A stretch of DNA of 64,000 nucleotides from Opitutaceae bacterium (GTDB lineage Bacteria > Verrucomicrobiota > Verrucomicrobiia > Opitutales > Opitutaceae), in contig JANJTQ010000175.1 of assembly GCA_024711005.1 (NCBI GenBank), positions 1-64,000 of the forward strand, written 5' to 3'. Under the pieces are notes generated by a model that ran no database searches, was not told the origin of the DNA, and saw nothing but the letters and a program-made list of their open reading frames with translations. The translations under genes were made by a program, and so were the position numbers. Numbering within the stretch: the first letter of the stretch is position 1; each line of letters starts with the position of its first letter. Below are positions 8,357 through 17,569 of the stretch, piece after piece.

Positions 8357-10891
8357 ATGCCCCCGCCGTCCCTCCTCCCCCGGCTCCGCTTTCTGTTGGT
8401 ATCCGTTATGTTGCTACCGGGCCTGTCCGCGATTTCACAGGCGGCCACGCGGGCCATCCTCGTCGTCGGGCTCGCCGCCGAGGAAACCCAGGCCGCCCGC
8501 CTGGAGACCCACGTCCAAACGATGCGCACAAGTTTTCTGGCCCGAGGGTTGTCGGCCGACGCCATCGCCGTGATGGGCGGTTCCCGCGAACGGATCCGCC
8601 GTGACGACATCCTCGCCGTGCTCACGCCCTCGATGGATCCAACCGCCACCGCCACTCACGACGAGACCTGGCTCGTGCTACTGGGGTCCGCCAGCACCCG
8701 CGGTGGCGAGCCCAGCTTTCAAGTCGCCGGTCCGCGCCTGACCGCCACCGATTTCGCCGCCGCCGTGAAGGCGCTTCCGGGTCGCAAATACATTGTCGTG
8801 GCGACCTCCGCCAGCGGGGGATTCCTCCCACCGTTGCTTGCGTTGCCCGAGGTCGAGGCCGTCGCCGCGACCGCCGATTCCGGCGAGATCAACGAGCCGC
8901 GTTTCGCCGGGGCCTGGGCCGAATCGTTGATGGCTGCGCCAAAAGCCACGTTCGCCGAACTCGCCGTCGCCGCCGCCGGACGCGTGAAGGATTTCTACGA
9001 GAGCAACTCCCTCGCGCAGGGCGAACACGCCCGGCTGATCGACCGTGCCGCCGGACGGATTATCGAGGCGCCGTTCACCGACGCGACCGCGCTCGCCGGC
9101 ACCATGCCGACGTCCGACGGACGCGCGCCCACGACAGGTTTCTCCGTGGCGGACATCGAGATTCCCACTCCCGCCGGCGACACGGAAGTCGAACGCCGCC
9201 CCGCGACCGACGAGACGCGCACGCTGATCGCCGAGGCTCGCGACGCCGCTCAAGCGAGTGCGCACGCCGCGACGTTCCTGCGCATCGATGTCGACCTCAC
9301 CGTGGGGCGCGATTTTGCCGTGATCGAACGTCACCGCACCCGCGCCTACCTGCGCACCGGCGAAGCGTTGGACGATCTTGGGACGTTGTGGCTGCCCTCG
9401 AATCCGCCCGACCTAATCACGCGCCTCGAAGGCGTGCGCGTGATCACGCCCGACGGTGCGCAGGTACTCGTCAACCCGCGCTCGTTCGACGCGCTCCGCG
9501 CCGAAGATCGCCGGGAAGCCGACGACGCCCGCGCCCAGGGTCGACCGACCGGCCCCGCCGCTCCGCCGTTTCTCCCACTGCCCGAAGTCACCGCCGGTTG
9601 CATCGTCGAGGCCGCATGGGCCATCGAGCGCCACGACTCCGGAGAGTTGCCCGAGTTTTCGCGGGAGTGGTCGCTGGCCGAACGTTATCCGGTGCGCGCG
9701 CTCCATCTCCGCGTGGCCACGCCCAACGACGCACCGGGGACCGTGTTTGCCCCCAATCTTCCTGGCCCCTCGCAAAGCAACAGCACGCGTGTCTGGACCC
9801 TCACCGACCTGCCCGCCTTCGAACCACGCCCCGGCGATCCGCCTTCGCGCCGCACCACTCCATGGGTTGGAGTCAGTTCGCTCGCTTCCTGGGACAACTT
9901 CGCCGCGTGGTATCAACGTCTCGCCGCGGGCAGCAACGAAACCGGCCCCGCCGTCGCCGCGCTCGCGGCGGAAATCTCCCGGGCGCATCCTGATCGTGCC
10001 GGACGCCTGCGCGCCGCCTACGAACGCGTATCCGGTCTTCGCTACGTCGCGATCAAACTGGGCGTCGGCGCCTTCCGTCCGCGCACACCCGAGCAGGTGT
10101 GGACGCAGCGTTACGGCGATTGCAAGGACAAGGCCAACCTCCTCGTCGCCGTGCTCGGCCAACTCGGCATTCCCGCGGAGTTCGCCCTCGTCAACCGCTT
10201 TAGTCACACGTTCACCGACTGGCCCGCGTGGCAGTTCAACCATGCCCTCGCCCGCGTTCCCGCCGCGCCGGACGCCGGCCAACCCCACGATCTCTGGCTC
10301 GACACGACGGATCGCCTCGTCCCCTTCGGCATCATCGCCCCGGGCAACCTCGGACGACACGCCTTCGCCTTCAACGCCCAGGGCGTCGGAGCGTTTCATG
10401 AGATCACCGCCGCACAAGAGCCAAAGAGCGAGTGGCGAGAAGCCTTCCGCTTCATCCCGGACAGCGCCGCATGGGAGTTGCGTCTCTCGGCAACCGGCTC
10501 GGCGGAAGTGGTGTTGCGGCGGTTGTTCGCCGACATGCCCGCGGGCGGCCGAAACGAACGGATTCACGCGATGCTCGGGTTGCGCGACGGAGCAGCCGTC
10601 GCACGCGTGATCGTTGCGGACCCTTATGATTTGAGTTCTCCCTTCATCGTAAAAATGGACGGAATAGGATCGCCGGAAGTCCTGAACGCGCACCCACCCC
10701 GCGCACTCGTCCCGGGGCTGGAGTTTTTCGCCGCCCGCCAGGCCCAACACACGCAGGCGTTATGGTGGGACGAAGGCCGCTCGTGGACGTTCCATCGAGG
10801 CCGCGGGGACCTCTTCGCCTCCTTCCAAATTCCCGGATACACACCACCGCCCGCGCCCGGTGTCGGAATCGCTCCAATCATGATACCCTAA
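8357..10891 (+). CDS. DUF3857/transglutaminase-like protein with N-terminal caspase/C13-like domain
   Basis: Signal peptide; DUF3857-like region; YVAIKLGVGAFRPRTPEQVWTQRYGDCKDKANLLVAVL transglutaminase Cys box; N-term LPGRKYIVVATSASGGFLPPLLALPEVEAVAATADSGEINEPRFAGAWAESL. Confidence 0.75.
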   Translation: MPPPSLLPRLRFLLVSVMLLPGLSAISQAATRAILVVGLAAEETQAARLETHVQTMRTSFLARGLSADAIAVMGGSRERIRRDDILAVLTPSMDPTATATHDETWLVLLGSASTRGGEPSFQVAGPRLTATDFAAAVKALPGRKYIVVATSASGGFLPPLLALPEVEAVAATADSGEINEPRFAGAWAESLMAAPKATFAELAVAAAGRVKDFYESNSLAQGEHARLIDRAAGRIIEAPFTDATALAGTMPTSDGRAPTTGFSVADIEIPTPAGDTEVERRPATDETRTLIAEARDAAQASAHAATFLRIDVDLTVGRDFAVIERHRTRAYLRTGEALDDLGTLWLPSNPPDLITRLEGVRVITPDGAQVLVNPRSFDALRAEDRREADDARAQGRPTGPAAPPFLPLPEVTAGCIVEAAWAIERHDSGELPEFSREWSLAERYPVRALHLRVATPNDAPGTVFAPNLPGPSQSNSTRVWTLTDLPAFEPRPGDPPSRRTTPWVGVSSLASWDNFAAWYQRLAAGSNETGPAVAALAAEISRAHPDRAGRLRAAYERVSGLRYVAIKLGVGAFRPRTPEQVWTQRYGDCKDKANLLVAVLGQLGIPAEFALVNRFSHTFTDWPAWQFNHALARVPAAPDAGQPHDLWLDTTDRLVPFGIIAPGNLGRHAFAFNAQGVGAFHEITAAQEPKSEWREAFRFIPDSAAWELRLSATGSAEVVLRRLFADMPAGGRNERIHAMLGLRDGAAVARVIVADPYDLSSPFIVKMDGIGSPEVLNAHPPRALVPGLEFFAARQAQHTQALWWDEGRSWTFHRGRGDLFASFQIPGYTPPPAPGVGIAPIMIP

Positions 10892-10906
10892 CTCTCTTAT
10901 TTACTC

Positions 10907-11926
10907 ATGACCGCTCACTCCGCTCCCGCCCCGCTGCCCACCGACGAAACCGATGTCGCCCTCTTGCGCGACGTCCCGGACCTCTACGCCCGCCTCCAAA
11001 CCGAACTCGCCAAACGCATCGTCGGCCAGGAGGAGGTGCTGCGTCATCTCTTTCTCGGGCTCCTCGCCCAAGGCCACTGCCTCATGATCGGCGTCCCCGG
11101 CCTCGCCAAGACGCTCATCGTCAAAACGCTTTCCGAGGCGATCGACCTCAAGTTCAACCGCATCCAATTCACGCCCGATCTCATGCCGAGCGACGTCACC
11201 GGCTCCGAGATCATCGAGGAAAACGACCGGGGCGGCCGTGAGTTTCGTTTCATCCCCGGACCGGTTTTCACGCAGCTTCTCCTTGCCGACGAAATCAACC
11301 GCGCACCCGCCAAGACCCAGTCCGCCCTGCTCGAAGCCATGCAGGAGCGTCGCGTCACCGTCGCCGGCCGTACCCGCGAGTTGCCCGCGCCGTTCTTCGT
11401 CCTCGCCACGCAAAATCCCATCGAACAGGAGGGCACGTATCCTCTGCCCGAGGCGCAGCTCGACCGTTTTCTATTCTGCCTCCATGTCGCTTACCCAAGC
11501 GCGGCCGACGAGGTGCGTATCCTGCAATCCACTACCGGCGCGCCACCCGAGGCGTTGGAAAAAATCTGCTCCGCCGAAACCCTGATCGGCCTGCAACGCG
11601 CCGTGCGCCGCGTCCACGTGCCCGCGAGCGTCGCCGAATACGCCGTGCGCCTCGTACAATCCAGCCGCCCCGATTCCCCGGATGCGCCGCCTGCCGTAAA
11701 ACGGTGCGTCCAATGGGGCGCCGGCCCGCGCGCCTCGCAGGCGCTCGCCCTCGGCGCCAAGGCCGCCGCCGCCCTCGACGGACGTCTCAACTGCGCCGCC
11801 GAGGACATCGCCGCCGCCGCGAAGATCGTGCTTCGCCACCGACTCATCCTCAACTACCGCGCCGAAGCCGAGGGCCTCGACGCCGACACCCTCATCAACG
11901 AAATTCTCAAGGCCGTGAAAGCCTAG
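10907..11926 (+). CDS. MoxR-family AAA+ ATPase
   Basis: VGQEEVLRHLFLGLLAQGHCLMIGVPGLAKTLIVKTLSEAI; FVLATQNPIEQEGTYPLPEAQLDRF. Confidence 0.95.
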   Translation: MTAHSAPAPLPTDETDVALLRDVPDLYARLQTELAKRIVGQEEVLRHLFLGLLAQGHCLMIGVPGLAKTLIVKTLSEAIDLKFNRIQFTPDLMPSDVTGSEIIEENDRGGREFRFIPGPVFTQLLLADEINRAPAKTQSALLEAMQERRVTVAGRTRELPAPFFVLATQNPIEQEGTYPLPEAQLDRFLFCLHVAYPSAADEVRILQSTTGAPPEALEKICSAETLIGLQRAVRRVHVPASVAEYAVRLVQSSRPDSPDAPPAVKRCVQWGAGPRASQALALGAKAAAALDGRLNCAAEDIAAAAKIVLRHRLILNYRAEAEGLDADTLINEILKAVKA

Positions 11927-11929
11927 TGT

Positions 11930-11970
11930 TATAGGTCCTATACGACCCATAGGACTCATAAGACCCATTC
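11930..11970. repeat. Degenerate tandem oligo repeat (GACCCATA / GACTCATA type)
   Basis: ATAGGTCCTATACGACCCATAGGACTCATAAGACCCAT immediately 3' of the MoxR stop codon. Confidence 0.75.
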
Positions 11971-11976
11971 CGATCC

Positions 11977-12942
11977 ATGGCCTTTCGCCCGCCCACGCCT
12001 GTCGTATCCGAACCCATGCCGCTCCTTCGGCGCATCGGCTACGCGCCGCCGCCCGTGCGTCCGCTCGACATGGCGGAGTTGTCGGCGCTCGGCACGCTCC
12101 CGCTTCGCGCCCGCCGCCTGGCCGATGCGCTCGGCATCGGCGGACACGCCAGCCGCCGCAAGGGCGCGAGCATCGAGTTCGCCGATTACCGCGACTACCA
12201 GCCGGGCGACGACCTGCGCCGCGTCGACTGGCGACTCTACGCCCGCACGGATCGCCTTCATCTGCGCGAGGCCCACGAAGAAACCCCGCTTCGTGTCGTC
12301 CTGCTCCTCGATGTTTCCCCATCGATGGCCTACGCCAGCCAGCCCGGCCGGCTCAGCAAACTCGACTACGCCCGAGCCCTGCTCGGCGCCCTCGCGTTGC
12401 TCGTCCGTCGCCAACGCGACGCCTGCGGCGCGGGCCTGATCTCCGACGATCTCGCGAAATGGCTTCCGCCGTCCCGCTCGCTCGTCCGGTTGCGGAGTGT
12501 CTGGGGCCTGCTCGATACGCCTCCGCCCGGACAAACCACCGCGCTCGCCCATGCGCTTCACACCGTGCTGGAAGTTGCCCCGCGACGCTGCCTGTTCGTG
12601 GTCGCCAGCGATTTCTACGAGGACCCGGCCGCTCTCTCGCCCGTCATCCAACGCCTGCGTCACGAGCGGCATGATTTGCTCGCGCTGCAAATCGCCGATC
12701 CGGTGGAAGTGGATTTTCCCTTCGACGATCCGAGCCTGTTTCTCGACACCGAGACGGGAGCCGACCTCATCCTCGATCCCGCGGCGCAAGCCACCGCCTA
12801 CCGCGAACGGTTCTCCGCCCATCGCGCTGCGGTGACTGCCACATGTCGCGATCACGGCTTCGACGCGCTGGCTTTGCGCACCGACGAACCGCCACTCGAC
12901 GCCCTCCGCGCCTGCCTCGCCCACCGCGCCGGCCAACGCTGA
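11977..12942 (+). CDS. DUF58 domain-containing protein
   Basis: GIGGHASRRKGASIEFADYRDYQPGDDLRRVDWRLYART. Confidence 0.93.
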   Translation: MAFRPPTPVVSEPMPLLRRIGYAPPPVRPLDMAELSALGTLPLRARRLADALGIGGHASRRKGASIEFADYRDYQPGDDLRRVDWRLYARTDRLHLREAHEETPLRVVLLLDVSPSMAYASQPGRLSKLDYARALLGALALLVRRQRDACGAGLISDDLAKWLPPSRSLVRLRSVWGLLDTPPPGQTTALAHALHTVLEVAPRRCLFVVASDFYEDPAALSPVIQRLRHERHDLLALQIADPVEVDFPFDDPSLFLDTETGADLILDPAAQATAYRERFSAHRAAVTATCRDHGFDALALRTDEPPLDALRACLAHRAGQR

Positions 12943-12972
12943 CCCATGCACCCGCACCTTCCCGCCTCCGAC

Positions 12973-13004
12973 ATGGGTCATTGGACATTGGTCATTGGTC
13001 ATTT
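12973..13004. repeat. STRR-like heptamer repeat (GGTCATT/GGACATT)
   Basis: ATGGGTCATTGGACATTGGTCATTGGTCATTTC 13 nt upstream of the next start codon. Confidence 0.85.
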
Positions 13005-13016
13005 CGCGCAGCGACC

Positions 13017-14999
13017 ATGAACTGGCTCAGTCTCAATTTTCTCTTCGCCGCGGCCGCGATCGTCCTGCCGATCGCACTGCATCTGCTGCGTCGACGTGTG
13101 ACCCGCGTGATTCCATTTCCGTCGCTGCGTTTCCTCACCCCCGCCCGGCCCGCCGACCGCCGCCGTCAAAACCTGCGTCGGCGCATTGTTCTCACCCTTC
13201 GCTGCCTGGCATTGCTCGCCCTCGCCGCCGCGTTTGCCCGTCCCTTTCTCGGTACGCCTGAAGCCGCCATTCACCGCGCGACCGTCATCGTCGTCGATAA
13301 TTCCTACAGCCTGCAGGCCGGCCGGCGCTGGCCCGACCTCGTTCGTTGGACGCTCAACCAAGCCGGTCCCTCTCGGTCCGGTGATACACTCGGCGTTCTC
13401 CTCATGAACCCGCGTCCAACGTGGCTCGTTACGCCGACGCGTGACACCGACACCGCGGTGCGCGCCCTCGAAGCCCTGAAACCCGGCTGGCACACCACGC
13501 GCGCCGAGACCGCCCTCCGTCTCGCCGGCGACCTCCTTGCCGCATCCCCGGCCCGCCAACGCCGCATCCTCTTTCTCGGCGATCAGCAAGCGCTCGGCTG
13601 GAGCGGCGCCGACTTCGCCCGTCCGCTGCCCGCCGGGGTCGAACTCGTCTGGCCGCCGATTCCGGACGCCATTCCCGCCCGGCAGGCCGCCATCGACTTG
13701 GTTCGCCTGCGCACCGATGGCGACCACCTCGTCGCCGACGTGACGATTCGCAACTTCACCGCCGATCACCCACGCACTGCCCGCCTCTTCGTTAACGGCG
13801 AGGACAATAACCCGGTGCTCGCCCCCGTTGCGCTCACCGCCGGCTCAACTCACACGTTCAGTATCCCGCTCCCCGGAAAACCCGAATCCATTCAGTGGAT
13901 ACGCGTGGCGCTCGATCCCGACGACCTGGCCGCCGACGACACCGCTTGGGCCGTCGCATCCACGGCTGCCGGCGCCACCGAGAATCTCGCGCTCCTCGAC
14001 CGCAACCCGGTCGATGGCCAACACGCCTCCGCCGACTACGTGGGAACCGCCTTTCAAACCTTCGCGCACCTCACCCCCGCACTCCGGGTCGGACCCGCCG
14101 CCGCCCCCGACTGGCCGACTCGCGCCGTCGCGGTCCTTCGTTCTCCGGCTTCATTCACCGGAGACGCCGCCCGCAAACTCGACGCGTTCCTCGTCGCCGG
14201 CGGCTCGGCCCTCATCCTCGTTGACGGCAACTCCGACCAACTCGGCTGGCTCGCCCGTCACGACATCGTGCCCAAGCCACTCGCACCCGCCGACGCCCGC
14301 CTGCGCGACTGGACAATCGAACATCTCCTCGTCGCTCCCCTCGCCGAGTCCAGTCTCCGCAGTCTCGTCGGCTGGTCCTTCGCCCGCGGTTGGTCCCTTC
14401 CCTCCGATGCGGTCGATCCCATCGCCTCATGGACAGACGGTTCCGCCGCGCTGGGCGAAGTCCGCGTCGGAGCCGGCCGCGTTCTGCTCGCCGGCTTCTC
14501 CGCCGAACGTCGCGACGGCGACTGGCCGATCGCTCCGGCCTTTGTTCCGTTTCTGCATCGATCAACGCTCTACCTCCTCGATCTCGCTCGCCCCGTCGCC
14601 ACGTCCACCGCCCGCGTCGGCACGACCTTGGAACTCCCCGCCGGGAAAGCCGCCTGGCAAGCCCTCGACGGCCCGTCCGCCGGTCAGCCCGCAATCGAGA
14701 CGTCCGACAGCATCATTCCCGACGCCCCCGGACTCTATCGCCGGACTCACGGAACCGACACCCGACTCTACGCGGTCAACCTTCCCACCGACGAAGGCGA
14801 CCTCACCCCATGGCCCGAAGGTCGCCCCTGGGAAAAGCTCGCCTCATCCGCGCCCGCCCCGGCCGCCGGACTGCACCATCAAGCCGAACTCGCCGCCGCC
14901 GAAGCCGAACAACAAAGCCCGCTCTGGTGGTGGTGCTTCGCCGCCCTCGGCCTGTTCCTCCTCACCGAACTCCCCCTCGCCAACCGCACCGCCCGCTGA
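13017..14999 (+). CDS. BatA N-terminal domain / VWA-like membrane protein
   Basis: MNWLSLNFLFAAAAIVLPIALHLLRRRVTRVIPFPSLRFL (BatA N-term); VIVVDNSYSLQAG. Confidence 0.85.
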   Translation: MNWLSLNFLFAAAAIVLPIALHLLRRRVTRVIPFPSLRFLTPARPADRRRQNLRRRIVLTLRCLALLALAAAFARPFLGTPEAAIHRATVIVVDNSYSLQAGRRWPDLVRWTLNQAGPSRSGDTLGVLLMNPRPTWLVTPTRDTDTAVRALEALKPGWHTTRAETALRLAGDLLAASPARQRRILFLGDQQALGWSGADFARPLPAGVELVWPPIPDAIPARQAAIDLVRLRTDGDHLVADVTIRNFTADHPRTARLFVNGEDNNPVLAPVALTAGSTHTFSIPLPGKPESIQWIRVALDPDDLAADDTAWAVASTAAGATENLALLDRNPVDGQHASADYVGTAFQTFAHLTPALRVGPAAAPDWPTRAVAVLRSPASFTGDAARKLDAFLVAGGSALILVDGNSDQLGWLARHDIVPKPLAPADARLRDWTIEHLLVAPLAESSLRSLVGWSFARGWSLPSDAVDPIASWTDGSAALGEVRVGAGRVLLAGFSAERRDGDWPIAPAFVPFLHRSTLYLLDLARPVATSTARVGTTLELPAGKAAWQALDGPSAGQPAIETSDSIIPDAPGLYRRTHGTDTRLYAVNLPTDEGDLTPWPEGRPWEKLASSAPAPAAGLHHQAELAAAEAEQQSPLWWWCFAALGLFLLTELPLANRTAR

Positions 15000-15011
15000 C
15001 GCTCCATCCCC

Positions 15012-17408
15012 ATGACCTCCGCCCCCGATCACGTCCTTCGTCAACACCATCGTCGGCGGCGAAACACGCTTCTGGTGTGGGCGGTCGCCCTCGCGCTGCT
15101 CGCCACCATCCTGTTTCTCGCCGCCCACCTCACCTGGCTTCCGCAGTCCGTGCCATTGGACATCGGGTATTGGGTCTTGGTCATTTCGTCAGCGCTCGCG
15201 CTGACGACCTGGTTCGTGCGCGCACGCCGTCTCACCCGGGAAGCCATCGCACGCCGCCTCGATGCCGAATGGAAACTCTCCTCCCGCCTCGAATCTTCCC
15301 AGGAGGTTGCGAACGTCCCCGGCGCCTTCGCGTCCGCCCTCCGCGCCGATGCCGCCCGCCACGTCATCGCCCGCAAGGCTCCGTTCGCGCCGTGGTGGCA
15401 CGGCGGCCTCCTCCTTCTTGTCCTCGCCCTCCTGATTGGCGTATTCGAATCCGGGATCCTCGTCTGGCGTTTTTTCGGTCCGACTCCCGCGATCGCCCAA
15501 CCCGCGCCCGCGGACATCTCCGCCTCCATAGACTGGCGCACCCCCGACTCCGAAATCAAAGCCACCGCCATCGAAGAGATCCCGCTCGCCGCACACGCAA
15601 CCACTGTGACCGGCTTCCGACAGGTCACACTTGAGATATCGATCAACGGCCGCGTCCTCCCCTCCCGATTCCTCGACACCGATTCCCTGCAGCGCCTGGC
15701 CCAACCCGGCACCCACGCCATCCAACTCCCGTTGTATCTCGACGAACTCGAAGCCGAACCCTTTGACATCGTCGCCTATCATCTGCGCGCCAATCGGATC
15801 ACCTCCGAGCCCGCTCCGGCCGTCACGTCGCCGCTTCAGTTCGTCCAGATCCGCCCCGTCCGCGACGACGCGGGCGTCATGAAGACCAACGCCGCCAACC
15901 TCCCCCCCGGCGCTCGTCCCATCAACCAAGTCTCCAATCTCATCGGCGCGCTCAAGGCCGCCCAGCTCGCCCTGCTCAAACAAAACTTCCTCCTCGCCCA
16001 TGCCCCGATCGCCAAGACCGACTCGACTTGGACCACCGAAAACACCCGCGTCGCCACGGATCAGGCCTCCTTCGCCGACAAGGTGATCGAGGTTCGCGCC
16101 TTCGCCATCAAAGAGGCGTTGCCCACCCTCGTCGTCGACAACCTCGGCCAGGTCGAACCCCTCGCCCGCGATGCCTCCGCGCTCATCGCCAAAACCGAGA
16201 ACGAAGCCGCCACGCCTCTCCAAGGCCGATCTCTCGCGCTCATCATCGAGCTCGAAAAACTCGTTCGGAAAATCCTCGTCCAGGCAGGTGGAAAAACCGC
16301 CAAGAATCCCGATCCCTTCAAAGACGACCAGAAGTTCCGCCTGCCTCCCCGCAAAGACACCCCCGCCGGCCGACTCGAGGCCCTTGCCGAAAAACAAGAC
16401 GAGCAAACCGACGAGAACGCCACCTGCCCCAACGGTTCATCCGCTCAACAAGGTGCCGCCACCAAACAAGCCGAACTCGCCAAAGAGCTCGAAGAACTCG
16501 CCGGCGCCCAAAAGCTGGATCGTTCCGCCCAAGAAAAAACCGAGCGCGCCGCCCGCGACGCGAAGCAAGCCGCCGAACAGCTCAAAAAAGCCGATTCCGC
16601 CGCCGCGCGTTCCCCGTCCACCGCCGCCGCCGAGTCGCTGAAACAGGGCTCCGCCGCCCAAGAAAAAGCCGGACGCGAAACCGCCCTCGCTCAACTCGAC
16701 GCCGCCCGTCGCGCGCTGAACGAATCCGCGCCTCTTCCCGACCCCGCCGCGCGCGCCGCTCGTCTCGCGGAAGTCGCCCGTCAACTCGGCGCCGATGCCC
16801 GCGCCCAGCAGGAAACCGGCTCCGCCGAGGCCGCCCGCCACCTTCAAGCCGCCGCCCTTTCCGCTCAAAAAGCCGCCGAGGCCGCCGCGAAGGATCGCGA
16901 TCAAAAACCCGTCGGTCAACCCGGCGACGCCACCGGCCAAGGCAAAGACGAAGGCCAAGGCGCCGGCAACACCGCCGGACAATCCCCCACCGCATCCCCC
17001 TTCGAAAACGCCACCGGAACCGCCGCGCAGGCCGAGGCCGCCCTCGCCGGCCACCGCGCCAGCGTCGAACGCGCCCTCCGCCAGCTCGAAGCGGCCCCCG
17101 GCTCCCGCAGCGGCAGTCTTCAACTTGGCTCCCAACTCGCCGATGCCCTTCTCCACACGCCGACATCCGCCCGTCTTCGCCGCCAAATCGAAGGCAGTCT
17201 GCGTCCGTCCGACGCCACCGGCGGCACGCTTTCGCCCGCCGAATTCACCAACGCCGTCGATCAACTCCGCGTCATGCTTCAAGCCTCGCTGAACTCCGCC
17301 GGCCGCGACGAAATCGTCCGCCGCTACAACCCCGACGAAGTCCCGCCCGACTACCGCGACGCCGTCGACCGCTACTTCGAACAACTCAGCCGGGGAGGAA
17401 AGGACTGA
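15012..17408 (+). CDS. DUF4175-like membrane/coiled-coil protein
   Basis: Two N-terminal TM segments, long Ala/Gln/Lys-rich coiled coil, C-term VPPDYRDAVDRYFEQLSRGG. Confidence 0.7.
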   Translation: MTSAPDHVLRQHHRRRRNTLLVWAVALALLATILFLAAHLTWLPQSVPLDIGYWVLVISSALALTTWFVRARRLTREAIARRLDAEWKLSSRLESSQEVANVPGAFASALRADAARHVIARKAPFAPWWHGGLLLLVLALLIGVFESGILVWRFFGPTPAIAQPAPADISASIDWRTPDSEIKATAIEEIPLAAHATTVTGFRQVTLEISINGRVLPSRFLDTDSLQRLAQPGTHAIQLPLYLDELEAEPFDIVAYHLRANRITSEPAPAVTSPLQFVQIRPVRDDAGVMKTNAANLPPGARPINQVSNLIGALKAAQLALLKQNFLLAHAPIAKTDSTWTTENTRVATDQASFADKVIEVRAFAIKEALPTLVVDNLGQVEPLARDASALIAKTENEAATPLQGRSLALIIELEKLVRKILVQAGGKTAKNPDPFKDDQKFRLPPRKDTPAGRLEALAEKQDEQTDENATCPNGSSAQQGAATKQAELAKELEELAGAQKLDRSAQEKTERAARDAKQAAEQLKKADSAAARSPSTAAAESLKQGSAAQEKAGRETALAQLDAARRALNESAPLPDPAARAARLAEVARQLGADARAQQETGSAEAARHLQAAALSAQKAAEAAAKDRDQKPVGQPGDATGQGKDEGQGAGNTAGQSPTASPFENATGTAAQAEAALAGHRASVERALRQLEAAPGSRSGSLQLGSQLADALLHTPTSARLRRQIEGSLRPSDATGGTLSPAEFTNAVDQLRVMLQASLNSAGRDEIVRRYNPDEVPPDYRDAVDRYFEQLSRGGKD
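15154..15187. repeat. STRR-like ATTGGACAT/TTGGTCATT repeat inside a coding region
   Basis: CATTGGACATCGGGTATTGGGTCTTGGTCATTTC, in-frame within CDS 15012-17408, encoding PLDIGYWVLVIS. Confidence 0.7.
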
Positions 17409-17561
17409 AAGACAAACGACTGAAGGACTGAAAGGCTGAAGGGCTGAAAAAAGAATCCCTGAACCCCCGCCTTGCCGTCTCCGATTCCGCCCCTTCAGCG
17501 CTTCAGCCTTTCAGTCCTTCAGCCCTTCTCTTTCTTCAGCCCTTCAGCCTTTCAGTCCTTC
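17399..17561. repeat. Inverted CTGAAGG-type oligo repeat cluster filling the intergenic gap
   Basis: 17422-17453 GAAGGACTGAAAGGCTGAAGGGCTGAAAAAAG pairs with 17530-17561 CTTTCTTCAGCCCTTCAGCCTTTCAGTCCTTC, 31/32 complementary. Confidence 0.92.
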
Positions 17562-17569
17562 TCCCCCAG

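Noticed and set aside
9413-10750. 445-aa minus-strand ORF
   Set aside because: Antisense shadow of the DUF3857/transglutaminase gene.
14390-15634. 414-aa Arg-rich plus-strand ORF across two genes
   Set aside because: Out-of-frame read of the BatA-like and coiled-coil genes; extreme Arg/Pro bias.
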